From contig NZ_JAVFVR010000007.1 of the NCBI RefSeq assembly GCF_030929595.1, forward strand, positions 186,001 through 250,000: a stretch of 64,000 bases of DNA, given 5' to 3'. Made by a program: the position numbers and the translations under genes. The stretch's first letter is position 1. Each line of letters begins with the position of its first letter. Below the pieces are notes generated by a model. It searched no databases, was not told where the DNA came from, and worked only from the letters and a program-made list of their open reading frames with translations. Shown one piece after another: positions 15,135 to 24,775 of the stretch. The stretch is from Flavobacterium sp. LHD-85 (GTDB lineage: Bacteria > Bacteroidota > Bacteroidia > Flavobacteriales > Flavobacteriaceae).

Positions 15135-18100
15135 ATGAATAGTAAAAATAAAAAAAGCGTCCTGCATCAAATGTGGACTGCTAAAGGAGCGGTATTGATG
15201 ATTTTTATGCTTTTTCTTTCTGTTAGCACTTTCGCGCAGACGAAAAAGCAAATCTCAGGAACCGTTTATGACAATACGGGTACGGTATTGCCGGGAGCTT
15301 CTATCATTGAAGTAGGGACAAAAAACGGAACTACAACAGATTTTGATGGTAAATTTAGTCTTCAGGTAGCCGTAGGAGGTGCAATTGAAGTTTCGTTTAT
15401 CGGATCGACAACACAAAAAGTTCAAATTACAGGAAGTACTTCTAATGTTGAGGTGCGTCTTCAAAACGATGGATATACATTAGCAGAAGTTCAGGTAGTT
15501 TCTGTAGGTTACGGAAAAGTAAAAAAATCAGATTTAACTGGAGCAATTTCTACAGTTGGAGCAGATGATTTGGTAAAAGGAACGATTTCTTCTACAGAGC
15601 AGGTTTTGCAAGGAAAAGTAGCGGGATTGAATATTATTCGTCCTTCTGGAGATCCAGCGGCAGGTTCTACAATTCGTCTTCGTGGAGGAACTTCTTTAAC
15701 AGCAAGCAATAGTCCGTTAATAGTTGTGGATGGAATTGCTGGTGTTGATATCAATGTAGTTCAGCCTTCAGACATTAAATCGGTTGACGTTCTTAAAGAT
15801 GCTTCGGCGACTGCAATTTATGGTTCTCGTGGAGCAAACGGGGTAATCATGATTACAACAAAATCTGGAACAAAAGGAGTTTCTGTTGTTTACAGCGGAT
15901 TATCTAGTGTTGGATATGTTAATGATAATTTAGATTTATTATCTGCAAACCAATGGAGAGGTTATGTTCGTCAGAACGGAATTGCTGATGCAGTAGATTA
16001 CGGTGCAAATACAAACTGGCAAAAAGCAATTGAGCAGACAGCAATTTCTCAGTCACATACTTTAAGCATCAATTCTGGAAAAGCTGATAGCGGTTTTAGA
16101 ACTTCACTTTCGTACTTAAACAACGAAGGAGTTATTAAAAAATCTGGTTTAGAAAGATTAAGCGGAAATGTTAGTGCTTACCAATTTTTGGGAGATAACA
16201 AAGAAGTAAAATTTGATATGGGATTATTTGCAAACATTGATAAATGGCACCCAATTGATTACAGAATTTTTGAAAGAGCTTACAACTTAAACCCAACAAT
16301 TCCGGTTTACGATGCAAATGGAGATTTTAGTGTTGTAACAGGAAATCTTTACCAAAATCCAGTTGAGATTTTAACCAACAGAACTTTTGACAACGAAAGA
16401 CACAGACTTTTAGGTTATTTTAAAACAGATGTGAAATTCTTGAATGACTTTACTGCTACAGCAAATATATCGTTAGAGCACAATGCTGTAAAAGGAGGAA
16501 CTTACAAACCATCTTATGCGGTTATGGAAGGACAGACTGAAGGCGGTTTTGCACAGAGAACGTATGCAGAATACACTAATGCACAAGGAGAGCTTTATGT
16601 AAATTATAGCAAAATTATTGATAAACATAATATTAGCGCTTTGGCAGGTTATTCTTACCTTGAAAATATCTACGAAGGTTTTGGAGCGCAAAGAGGCGGA
16701 TTTGTAACAGATGCTTTCAGCTACAATAATTTAGGAGCTGGTTACAATTATCGTTTAAGCGATGTGTATTCATACAAAGGAAAATCAAATTTAGTTTCTT
16801 TTTACGCTCGTGCTAATTACGGTTACGATGGTAAATATTTATTGACTGCAACAGTACGACGTGACGGATCTAGCCGTTTTGGAGAAAACAATAAATGGGG
16901 AACTTTTCCATCTGCTTCTGCTGCGTGGAGAGTTTCTAACGAAGAATTTATGGAATCTTCAAAAGGATGGTTAGACAACTTAAAATTAAGAGTAGGTTGG
17001 GGGATTACAGGTAACCAAGACGGAATTGGTGAGTACAAATCGCTTTCTATCTTAGGTGTTGGAAATGACAGTTATTACGACCCAGTTACAAAAACTTGGA
17101 GTTTGGCTTATTCTCCAAAACAAAACCCAAATCCTGATTTGAAATGGGAGTCTACAGAACAAATTAACATTGGTTTCGACTTTGGACTTTTTAACAGAAT
17201 AACAGGATCTTTTGAATGGTATTCTAAAACAACAAAAGATTTATTGTATACTTACGAAGTGCCTCAACCGCCATATTTAGTGGGAACAATGCTGGCAAAC
17301 GTTGGTGAAATGTCAAACAAAGGAGTAGAGTTAACTTTGAATGCTGATATTATCAGAGGAGATAAATTCAACTGGAATGCTAATTTGACTCTTGGACATA
17401 ACGTTCAGAAAATTGAAAAACTTTCTAACCCAACTTATAAAACAGATGTTATCTACAGCGGATCTCTTCATGGTTTAGCAGGTATGTCTGGACAATATTC
17501 TCAAATTATTGCCGAAGGATATCCTGTTGGAACTTTCTGGGGATTCAGAAACGCAGGTTTAGATCCTAACGGAAAAATACAGTATTACAATGCTGCAGGA
17601 CAAGTAGTAGACGAAAGCGCTTTGGTTGACGCTGATAAAACAGATTTAGGAAACATTCAGCCAGATTTGACATTAGGTATCGGAATGAATTTTACTTACG
17701 GAAATTTTGATCTTGGATTTTCAGGTTACGGAATGTTTGGACAAAAAGCCTTGAACGCGACAAACATGATGCTGAACGATCCAACTAGATTGCCAGCTTA
17801 TAATGTGCCAGATTCTTTCTTAAGCAGCGGCATTACATCTGCGCCTAAGTATTCTGATTACTGGATCGAAGATGCTTCTTTCTTCAGACTTCAAACCCTA
17901 ACTTTTGGTTATACTTTACCATTGAAATACAAAAAATCGAAAGTTAGAATGTATGTAATGGGTGAAAACTTATTTGTAATTACAGGTTACAAAGGTGTAG
18001 ATCCAGAGATTGGTTTAAATGCTCAGGACGGAATTGGCCAGACTGGAGTAATGGATCAAACTGGTTTGGCAGCTCCTGGAATTGACAGATACAACAATTA

Positions 18101-18152
18101 TCCTCGACCAACTACTATTTCTGTTGGATTAAATTTTACGCTGAATAACTAA
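15135..18152 (+). CDS. SusC-type TonB-dependent outer-membrane transporter
   Basis: A 1005-aa outer-membrane protein. After a signal peptide (to about residue 35, …VSTFAQ) comes a carboxypeptidase-regulatory-like beta domain (QISGTVYDNTGTVLPGASI…, about 38-120), a plug domain (…LQGKVAGLNI…SIRLRG-like, SNSPLIVVDGI), and a beta barrel to the C-terminal aromatic-rich end. SusC proteins import oligosaccharides released at the surface, together with a SusD lid and TonB/ExbBD energy. The partner SusD gene follows 27 nt downstream. The length is normal for the family. Confidence 0.95.
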   Translation: MNSKNKKSVLHQMWTAKGAVLMIFMLFLSVSTFAQTKKQISGTVYDNTGTVLPGASIIEVGTKNGTTTDFDGKFSLQVAVGGAIEVSFIGSTTQKVQITGSTSNVEVRLQNDGYTLAEVQVVSVGYGKVKKSDLTGAISTVGADDLVKGTISSTEQVLQGKVAGLNIIRPSGDPAAGSTIRLRGGTSLTASNSPLIVVDGIAGVDINVVQPSDIKSVDVLKDASATAIYGSRGANGVIMITTKSGTKGVSVVYSGLSSVGYVNDNLDLLSANQWRGYVRQNGIADAVDYGANTNWQKAIEQTAISQSHTLSINSGKADSGFRTSLSYLNNEGVIKKSGLERLSGNVSAYQFLGDNKEVKFDMGLFANIDKWHPIDYRIFERAYNLNPTIPVYDANGDFSVVTGNLYQNPVEILTNRTFDNERHRLLGYFKTDVKFLNDFTATANISLEHNAVKGGTYKPSYAVMEGQTEGGFAQRTYAEYTNAQGELYVNYSKIIDKHNISALAGYSYLENIYEGFGAQRGGFVTDAFSYNNLGAGYNYRLSDVYSYKGKSNLVSFYARANYGYDGKYLLTATVRRDGSSRFGENNKWGTFPSASAAWRVSNEEFMESSKGWLDNLKLRVGWGITGNQDGIGEYKSLSILGVGNDSYYDPVTKTWSLAYSPKQNPNPDLKWESTEQINIGFDFGLFNRITGSFEWYSKTTKDLLYTYEVPQPPYLVGTMLANVGEMSNKGVELTLNADIIRGDKFNWNANLTLGHNVQKIEKLSNPTYKTDVIYSGSLHGLAGMSGQYSQIIAEGYPVGTFWGFRNAGLDPNGKIQYYNAAGQVVDESALVDADKTDLGNIQPDLTLGIGMNFTYGNFDLGFSGYGMFGQKALNATNMMLNDPTRLPAYNVPDSFLSSGITSAPKYSDYWIEDASFFRLQTLTFGYTLPLKYKKSKVRMYVMGENLFVITGYKGVDPEIGLNAQDGIGQTGVMDQTGLAAPGIDRYNNYPRPTTISVGLNFTLNN

Positions 18153-18179
18153 GCGATTGATAACCAAAAAATATTAACA

Positions 18180-19691
18180 ATGAAAATCAAAATAACAGCA
18201 GCAATACTTTTAAGCATGCTTTTTACGGTATCATGTACTGATTTGGATGAACAGCTGTATGATCAGGTAGAAGATGGAAATTTCGGAAATACAACCAAAG
18301 AAGTTGATGCGCTGGTAGGTGGGGCGTACTCTTCATTGAGAGGATTCAAAGATGATATCTCAAATAATTTTCCAACTTGCGAATATGTTTTCTTTTTGAA
18401 TGAAGTAGTTTCAGACGAAGCTACAATTCCGACAAGAGGTACAAACTGGTACGATGGAGGACAATACCAAGATGCGCAAAAACATACTTGGAAATCAGAT
18501 AATAGAATGATTCTTTCGGCTTGGCGTTATAACTATACTGGAATCGCTAAAATCAACGCAATTATTTATCAAATCAATAAATCATCTCTTAGCGATAAAT
18601 CGAAAGAACCGATTTTTGCCGAATTAAAAGCGCTTAGAGCCTATTACTATTATAATCTTTTAGATTTATTCGGAAATGTGCCAATTGTAACCAATTTTGA
18701 AGATACAGATCTTCCGACAAATTCAACAAGAAAACAAGTTTATGATTTTGTTGAAAAGGAATTGACAGACGCCATTCCGTTTTTAAATCCAAATGTGGTG
18801 TATTCTAAAATGACTAAAAATGTTGCGTATTCTATTTTGGCTAGATTGTATCTTAATTCAGAAGCGTTTATTGGCCAGCCACGTTGGCAAGATTGTATCA
18901 ATATGTGCCAAAAGGTTACGGGATACAGTTTGACACCAGACTTCTTCGCCAATTTCGTGACAGAAAATCAGACTTCTCCTGAAATTATTTTTGCAATCCC
19001 TTATGATTCAAAAGCAGGAACAATCGGAAACTACATGAACTCAATGTCTTGCCATTACAGTCAAAATCTAGCCATTTCTGCAATTCCAAATAATTATCCA
19101 TGGAGTGCAAACGGAATGTGCGCACAACCTGGAGTTTATTCTTCTTTTGCAGATACAGACAAAAGAAAGAAATGTATGCTAGAAGGCGATCAGATCAATC
19201 TTGCGACAGGAAGTGTAATTATTATGGGTAATGGAGATCCTCTTACTTATACAGAGAACCTAACAAGTCTTGAAGATGCAAAAGAAAATGAAGGAGTTCG
19301 TTTGCATAAATACGAAATGAAAGCAGGAGAACAATGGGAGCGTGATCACGATTTTGTGTTAATTCGTTATGCAGAAATCTTAATGATGCAAGCAGAATGT
19401 TACGTTCGTTTGGGTTCTCCAGATCTAGCTAGACCATTTGTACAGCAAGTAACGTCTCGTGCAGGTGAAGAATTGCCAACAACAATTGATCTTAAATTTA
19501 TTGATCAAGAGTTACTGAAAGAATTCACATTTGAAGGAAGAAGAAGAACAGACAACATTCGTTTTGGAACATTCTTCGAGCCATGGTGGTCAAAAGGCAC
19601 AACGGAAAAATACAGAGCAATTTTCCCAATTCCGAGTACCGTTTTAACAACCAATAAAAATCTAAAACAAAATCCTGGGTATCCAAATTAG
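18180..19691 (+). CDS. SusD/RagB-type glycan-binding lipoprotein
   Basis: A 503-aa lipoprotein (lipobox TVSC, Cys 20, followed by TDLDE) with the features of SusD: N-terminal region SSLRGFKDDISNN, a TPR-like helical core (…AELKALRAYYYYNLLDLFGNVPI, a strong family signature), and the C-terminal LKEFTFEGRRRTDNIRFGTF and IPSTVLTTNKNLKQNPGY. It sits over the SusC barrel at the cell surface and binds oligosaccharides. It directly follows SusC and is closed by a hairpin at 19704-19738. Confidence 0.95.
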   Translation: MKIKITAAILLSMLFTVSCTDLDEQLYDQVEDGNFGNTTKEVDALVGGAYSSLRGFKDDISNNFPTCEYVFFLNEVVSDEATIPTRGTNWYDGGQYQDAQKHTWKSDNRMILSAWRYNYTGIAKINAIIYQINKSSLSDKSKEPIFAELKALRAYYYYNLLDLFGNVPIVTNFEDTDLPTNSTRKQVYDFVEKELTDAIPFLNPNVVYSKMTKNVAYSILARLYLNSEAFIGQPRWQDCINMCQKVTGYSLTPDFFANFVTENQTSPEIIFAIPYDSKAGTIGNYMNSMSCHYSQNLAISAIPNNYPWSANGMCAQPGVYSSFADTDKRKKCMLEGDQINLATGSVIIMGNGDPLTYTENLTSLEDAKENEGVRLHKYEMKAGEQWERDHDFVLIRYAEILMMQAECYVRLGSPDLARPFVQQVTSRAGEELPTTIDLKFIDQELLKEFTFEGRRRTDNIRFGTFFEPWWSKGTTEKYRAIFPIPSTVLTTNKNLKQNPGYPN

Positions 19692-19703
19692 GTTACTAGA
19701 ATG

Positions 19704-19747
19704 TCAGTCTTCCATGTTGGTTAGTCGTGGAAGGCTGATATGTTTTT
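19704..19747 (+). terminator. Hairpin after SusD
   Basis: TCAGTCTTCCA and TGGAAGGCTGA form an 11-bp stem with one G-T pair; a T-rich stretch follows. It may end or weaken transcription between SusD and the hydrolase genes. Confidence 0.6.
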
Positions 19748-19810
19748 AATTTTTTTAGTAACAGGTTCTAAAGATTAGAAACTGAATTAGAGGATTAAAA
19801 AAAGATTTTG

Positions 19811-19911
19811 TTTCACGCAGATTCTGCAGATTAAAGCAGATTTGATTTTAAATGTAAAAAAATAATCTGCGCATATCTGCTTAAATCTTTTTAAATCTGC
19901 GTGAAATAAAT
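19811..19911. repeat. AATCTGCGTGAAA inverted repeat, second copy
   Basis: TTTCACGCAGATT…AATCTGCGTGAAA arms with internal copies of AAGCAGATT and AATCTGC. It fills most of the 291-nt gap between SusD and the first hydrolase gene. Confidence 0.8.
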
Positions 19912-19982
19912 TAATCACTATAAAATCCTTTTTAATCTTTTAATCTGCGGCAAAATATAAAAATAACAAGCAGTACATCAAT

Positions 19983-21227
19983 ATGAAAAGATATATCACA
20001 TCGTTGGTTTTTGGTTTGATGAGCATTGTGATGGTTGCTGGATGCAGCAGCGATGACAAAGGCTCAGACCAACCAGTAGAACCAGAGAAAACAGACCCTG
20101 TTGCGATTGAGAAAACCAACAGCACCAAAATTTATATGCATTACATGCCATGGTTTGAAACCAACGAAAGCAGTGCCGATAAAAAATGGGGATATCACTG
20201 GACAATGGCAAACAAAAATCCGAATAACGTAGGAGCAAACGGCCGAAGAGAAATTGCATCGTACTATTATCCACTGATTGGCCCTTATCACTCAGGCGAT
20301 AAAAATGTGATTGAAAATCATTTATTGTTGATGAAATATTCAGGAATTGATGGAATTCTGATCGATTGGTACGGGACTTACGACGTAAATGATTACGGAA
20401 TGATCAAAGAAAATACAGATCAGCTAATTGAAATGCTGGATAAAGTAGGTTTAGAATATGCCATTGTATACGAAGATCGATTCTTGACAAATGTTGTGAA
20501 TGCAGGAAAAGCAATTTCGGTAACCGGTGCAGCAAAAACAGATTTGGCTTATGTAGAAAAGAATTATTTTTCTGATGCTAATTATATCAAAATTAATGGC
20601 AAACCGCTGTTAATGAATTTTGGGCCAATTGTTCTACAGACCCCAGCTGAATGGACAAATGTCTTTAATACTTTAACAGCAAAACCAACTTTCTTGACAC
20701 TTTGGGATCATTCTTCATTGGCAGGAGAAAATGCTTCTGGTGAATATGCTTGGGTTTACAAAGACAACAGCTATCTAACGAATTTTTACACCAACACAAA
20801 ACCAAAATTGGGTGTAGCAATGGGAAGCGCTTATCCTGGTTTTAAAGATTTTTATGCCGCAGGAGGTGGTGGAGCAGCGATTGGATGGACTATCGAACAT
20901 AACAACGGAGCGACACTTGATGAAACTTTGACTTTAGCCAAAAATGCAAATGTAAATTACCTGCAGCTGATTACGTGGAATGATTTCGGAGAAGGAACTA
21001 TGATCGAACCAACAGTAGAATTTGGCTATTCTTTTATTGAAAAAATCAAAACTTTTGCTGGAGTAAAAAGTACAGAAAGCGTATTTCCAGATATCAGTAA
21101 ATTGTATGATTTACGCGTACAGAAAAAAGGAAATGTCGAAATCCAGAAAAAACTCGACCAAGCGTTTAATTATTTTGTTTCGATGCAACCAGCAAAAGCA
21201 AGACAAATAATAAGCGAAATAAAATAG
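19983..21227 (+). CDS. GH71/GH99-like glycoside hydrolase, surface lipoprotein
   Basis: A 414-aa lipoprotein (lipobox VAGC, then SSDDKGSD, an acidic export-type signal). The catalytic domain is a barrel of the GH71/GH99-like type: IYMHYMPWFET near the start, GIDGILIDWYGTYD in the middle, and a C-terminal WNDFGEGTMIEPT, where a glutamate typical of this clan is found. GH99 enzymes are endo-alpha-mannanases and GH71 enzymes are alpha-1,3-glucanases; the sequence alone does not separate them. Co-occurrence with a GH97 enzyme favours an alpha-glucan. A surface position suits the first endo-cleavage before import by SusC/D. Confidence 0.75.
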   Translation: MKRYITSLVFGLMSIVMVAGCSSDDKGSDQPVEPEKTDPVAIEKTNSTKIYMHYMPWFETNESSADKKWGYHWTMANKNPNNVGANGRREIASYYYPLIGPYHSGDKNVIENHLLLMKYSGIDGILIDWYGTYDVNDYGMIKENTDQLIEMLDKVGLEYAIVYEDRFLTNVVNAGKAISVTGAAKTDLAYVEKNYFSDANYIKINGKPLLMNFGPIVLQTPAEWTNVFNTLTAKPTFLTLWDHSSLAGENASGEYAWVYKDNSYLTNFYTNTKPKLGVAMGSAYPGFKDFYAAGGGGAAIGWTIEHNNGATLDETLTLAKNANVNYLQLITWNDFGEGTMIEPTVEFGYSFIEKIKTFAGVKSTESVFPDISKLYDLRVQKKGNVEIQKKLDQAFNYFVSMQPAKARQIISEIK

Positions 21228-21252
21228 AGCTGTAATTAATACAATTTAAATA

Positions 21253-23271
21253 ATGAAAAACAGAAAATATAGATACTGTCTTGTGGCTTTAGCATCAATG
21301 CTGGTTATGGCCTGCAGTACTAAAAAAACGTATAAAATCAGTTCTCCAGAAAAAGTCTCTGAATTAACTTTTGAATTGACTCCTTTAGGACAGCCGCAAT
21401 ACAGTTTTTCTTCTAACGGAAAATCGGTTATTGAGCCGTCTCTTATGGGATTTGAATTTCAAGGTTTGGCTAAAATGACAGATGGTTTTGAAGTCGTTTC
21501 TACAGAAGAAAAATCGGCAGATGAAACTTGGGAACAGCCTTGGGGCGAATTCAAAAAAGTAAGAGATCATCATAACGAACTGATTGTTCACTTAAAAGAA
21601 GCAAAAGGCGAGGAACGCTTAGTCGATATTATTTTTAGGGTTTTCGACGATGGTGTTGGATTTCGTTATGAATTTCCGAAACAGCCTAATTTAGGTAAAG
21701 TGAAAATCTCCAATGAAGTGACGCAATTTACTTTTAAAGATAATAACGACGTTTGGTGGATTCCAGTTCATCGCGAAAACAGCTATTACGAAAGTGAATA
21801 CCGTAAAACTTTAATGAGCAAAACGGATACAATCAATACGCCAGCGACTTTCGAAACCAAAGACAAATTGTATGTAGCGATTCACGAAGCCAACTTGACA
21901 GATTTTGCTTCAATGACGCTTTTAAAAACTACAGACAAACAATACAAAAGTGATTTGGTGCCGTGGGCAGATGGTGTAAAAGTATATGCCGAAACGCCTT
22001 TTAAAACACCTTGGAGAACTATTGTTGTGGGGAAAAATCCTGGAGAAGTAGCAACTTCTACTATTATGCTAAATTTAAACGAGCCTTCAAAAATTGAAGA
22101 TTTATCTTGGATTACTCCATCAAAATATATTGGAATCTGGTGGGGAATGCATTTAGAAAAATACACTTGGGGACAAGGTCCAAAACATGGCGCAACAACC
22201 AAAAACACAAAAGAATATATTGATTTTGCTGCGAAAAATGGTTTTGACGGAGTTTTGGTAGAAGGATGGAATGAAGGCTGGGACGGCGACTGGACAGCAG
22301 ATGGTTCTGCATTTAGTTTTGTAAAAGCTTATCCGGATTTTAATTTGGAAGAAATCACCAAATATGCTGCTGTAAAAAATGTTCGTTTAATAGGACATCA
22401 TGAAACGGCTGGAGCGACCAAAAACTATGAAAACCAGTTGGAAGACGCATTCAAATTGTATCAGAAAATGGGAGTAAACTCAGTAAAAACAGGTTACGTA
22501 AACAAGTATTTGGATAAAAAAGAATGGCATGATAGCCAGTACGGAGCACGTCATTACAGAAAAGTAATTGAAACTGCCGCTAAATATCATATCATGATTG
22601 ATAACCACGAACCAATGAAAGGAACGGGTTTACAGCGTACCTATCCAAACTTTATGTCTCAAGAAGGCGGACGAGGACAAGAATATAATGCATGGTCGGT
22701 AGACGGAGGAAATACGCCAGAGCATTTAACTGCTTTGCCTTTTACAAGAATGCTTTCAGGACCATTTGATTACACACCAGGTAATTTCAATTTTGATTAC
22801 AAAACGCCATCTGGAGCAAAAGTGCAGACCACTTTGGCAAATCAATTGGCATTGTATGTGATTATTTTCAGTCCGTTACAAATGGCATCTGATTTACCTG
22901 AAAATTATGAAGGCAAACCAGAATTTCAATTCGTAAAAGATGTGCCTTGCACTTGGTCTGATACTAAAGTTTTAGATTCTAAAATTGGAGAATATACAAC
23001 AATTGCCCGCAAAGATTGGGATGAGAAGAATTGGTATTTGGGTTCAATCACCAATAGAAATGCAAGAGACTTAAAAGTAGCTTTGTCATTTTTGGATAAA
23101 GACAAAGAATACGAAGCAGAAATTTATGCTGATGGAGCTGGAGCAAATTATAAAACCAATCCATATCCAGTTACAATCTCTAAACAAAAAGTAAACAGCA
23201 AAACTGTTCTAGATATCAAATTAGCAGCTGGTGGAGGAACAGCTGTAAAATTCTCTCCAATCGAAAAATAG
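21253..23271 (+). CDS. GH97 family alpha-glucosidase-like enzyme
   Basis: A 672-aa protein with lipobox MAC (Cys 21) followed by STKK, so probably periplasm-facing. It has the GH97 layout: N-terminal beta domain (VSELTFELTPLGQPQYSFS), a (beta/alpha)8 barrel (GIWWGMHLEKYTWG; GFDGVLVEGWNEGWDGDW; HIMIDNHEPMKGTGLQRTYP; FMSQEGGRGQEYN) and a C-terminal beta domain. The glutamates in NHEP and GQEYN correspond by position to those of the inverting, SusB-like branch, while the retaining alpha-galactosidase branch has an aspartate. It likely splits imported oligosaccharides to glucose. It follows the GH71/99-like gene by 25 nt. Confidence 0.9.
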   Translation: MKNRKYRYCLVALASMLVMACSTKKTYKISSPEKVSELTFELTPLGQPQYSFSSNGKSVIEPSLMGFEFQGLAKMTDGFEVVSTEEKSADETWEQPWGEFKKVRDHHNELIVHLKEAKGEERLVDIIFRVFDDGVGFRYEFPKQPNLGKVKISNEVTQFTFKDNNDVWWIPVHRENSYYESEYRKTLMSKTDTINTPATFETKDKLYVAIHEANLTDFASMTLLKTTDKQYKSDLVPWADGVKVYAETPFKTPWRTIVVGKNPGEVATSTIMLNLNEPSKIEDLSWITPSKYIGIWWGMHLEKYTWGQGPKHGATTKNTKEYIDFAAKNGFDGVLVEGWNEGWDGDWTADGSAFSFVKAYPDFNLEEITKYAAVKNVRLIGHHETAGATKNYENQLEDAFKLYQKMGVNSVKTGYVNKYLDKKEWHDSQYGARHYRKVIETAAKYHIMIDNHEPMKGTGLQRTYPNFMSQEGGRGQEYNAWSVDGGNTPEHLTALPFTRMLSGPFDYTPGNFNFDYKTPSGAKVQTTLANQLALYVIIFSPLQMASDLPENYEGKPEFQFVKDVPCTWSDTKVLDSKIGEYTTIARKDWDEKNWYLGSITNRNARDLKVALSFLDKDKEYEAEIYADGAGANYKTNPYPVTISKQKVNSKTVLDIKLAAGGGTAVKFSPIEK

Positions 23272-23330
23272 TTTTTTAAGATTCTAAGAATCTAAGTTTC
23301 TAAGCTTCTGAGATTCTAAGTTTATAAAGT
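23272..23330. repeat. TCTAAG tandem stretch
   Basis: AT-rich run of short units (AAGATTCTAAG, AATCTAAGTTTCTAAG) directly after the GH97 stop; related words appear at 5161-5190 and 32233-32306. Confidence 0.6.
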
Positions 23331-23370
23331 TTTATTTTGAGTTAAGTTAAGTAAGTTTAAGTTTGGTAAT

Positions 23371-23409
23371 AAACCCGATAGCTGGAGAGTTATCGGGTTT
23401 GTTTTTTTT
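23371..23409 (+). terminator. Intrinsic terminator of the polysaccharide locus
   Basis: AAACCCGATA and TATCGGGTTT form a 10-bp stem with a 10-nt loop, followed by GTTTTTTTT. It marks the end of the plus-strand locus about 100 nt past the GH97 stop. Confidence 0.85.
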
Positions 23410-23460
23410 GTTTCAAGTTTCAAGTTTCAGGTTTCAGGTTTGAGAAGGTTTGAGTATAGT

Positions 23461-23647
23461 TTTAACGCAAAGAGCGCAAAGATTTACGCAAAGTTCGCTA
23501 AGATTTTTTAAGAGTCATTTTAAATAAAAAGTTCGCAAAGCTTTATTAAAAACAAAGCTTTGCGAACTTTTTATTTAAACTCTATTTAGATTCTCAAAAA
23601 ATACCTTTGTGTACTTTGCGTAAATCTTTGCGCTCTTTGCGGTTAAA
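23461..23647. repeat. Nested inverted repeat GCAAAGAGCGCAAAG
   Basis: The outer arms (AACGCAAAGAGCGCAAAGAT… and …ATCTTTGCGCTCTTTGCG) enclose a perfect 24-bp inner inverted repeat (23521-23544 and 23553-23576) with an 8-nt loop. It sits between convergent genes. Confidence 0.85.
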
Positions 23648-23686
23648 AAAAACTCAGTACCTTAGAATCTCAGCACCTTAACACCT

Positions 23687-24601
23687 TTACTTAGTAACCT
23701 TAACATGCTTTCCGAATGTGTAAACGGCCGTAATTGTTGGCCCATTATATCCCCATTTTAAGAAACCGTTTAATCGGTCTTGAACAGTATCTATTCTGAA
23801 GTTTAAACCAGTATATCCAGCTGTAAGGCTAAAGTTGTTTACAACATTATATAAAACGGATAAATTGTAGCTTATGATTCGGCCATCAGTTTCATCAATT
23901 TTTACGGCAAGATAATTTACGTTGGCATATAAACCCCAGCGTTTTCCAAGAACAAATTCTCCCCAAATTCCAACATCTGGCAGCGGAGCAGTAAAGTCAA
24001 AAGTATCATGATACTCTACACTTTGTGTATTGGCATTTAGTTTTAGACCTAAATCTGCAAAAAGGACATGTGCACCAATTAATAAACCAGCTTGATATTT
24101 AGGTTTCGATAAAATAGCGTAGCCATAAGCAATTCTGGCAATTTGAACATTAAAGGTACCACGGACACTTCCGTTCACAGGATAAGTATGGTCTCCAAAG
24201 TTTATATCTCTTTGCAGTGTTTTTGTTGCGGTTCTATCTAGTACAAAATATTCAAAACCCAATCGTGATCTTTTAGAAATACGCCAATCGAATGTTCCTA
24301 AAAATGATACAGTCGATTTAGAAAATCCTAAATCATTTTCAAGATCTATTTCGGTTCCTATATTTCCGTTGTTGCCTTCAACTTTAACTACGGTATTATT
24401 TACAGGAAAAAAACCACCGGCAGAAACTTTAAATTTTCTATTGTGCCAGGGCAGATCTTCTATAGTATTATCTTGAAAGTCGTCAGTTTCAGTTTTTAGA
24501 GTTGTTGTTAAGTCTTCGTCTTTTGTGGTTTCAGCAACAGTTTGAGCATTTAGCGGAATCCAAAGGAGCATCATTACCAAAAAAATAAATAATTGTTTCA
24601 T
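23687..24601 (-). CDS. Outer-membrane beta-barrel protein
   Basis: A 304-aa protein with a signal peptide (MKQLFIFLVMMLLWIPLNAQ), a short acidic linker and alternating hydrophobic strands typical of an outer-membrane barrel (…GIWGEFVLGKRWGLYANVNYL…), ending in PTITAVYTFGKHV. No enzyme motif is seen. I use the ATG at 24601, since the upstream ATG at 24631 would put ten polar residues before the signal peptide. It is divergent from the MarR gene, with 174 nt between them that contain the MarR-type palindrome, so it could also be under that regulator. Confidence 0.75.
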   Translation of the reverse strand: MKQLFIFLVMMLLWIPLNAQTVAETTKDEDLTTTLKTETDDFQDNTIEDLPWHNRKFKVSAGGFFPVNNTVVKVEGNNGNIGTEIDLENDLGFSKSTVSFLGTFDWRISKRSRLGFEYFVLDRTATKTLQRDINFGDHTYPVNGSVRGTFNVQIARIAYGYAILSKPKYQAGLLIGAHVLFADLGLKLNANTQSVEYHDTFDFTAPLPDVGIWGEFVLGKRWGLYANVNYLAVKIDETDGRIISYNLSVLYNVVNNFSLTAGYTGLNFRIDTVQDRLNGFLKWGYNGPTITAVYTFGKHVKVTK

Positions 24602-24742
24602 TAGAGTAATTTTTAAGTTTTTATTAGGCAATATTTAACATTTAAAGTTAGTAAAAATAATCGTTCATTTTTGTTTTTATAGCTGAATTATTTTTAGAAA
24701 TAAGTTGTATATCAATAAAATAAGGATTTTGCAAAACAATAG

Positions 24743-24771
24743 TTGACATGTCACTCTTTTTTGTAAATTTG
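24743..24771 (+). promoter_or_regulatory. Promoter of the MarR gene with overlapping operator
   Basis: TTG (24743-24745), 18 nt, TAAATTTG (24764-24771) fits the Bacteroidota promoter very well. The -33 part lies inside the perfect 10-bp palindrome TGACATGTCA (24744-24753), which recurs before the MATE gene. The box ends 4 nt before the ATG, so the mRNA may be leaderless. Confidence 0.75.
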
Positions 24772-24775
24772 CCAA

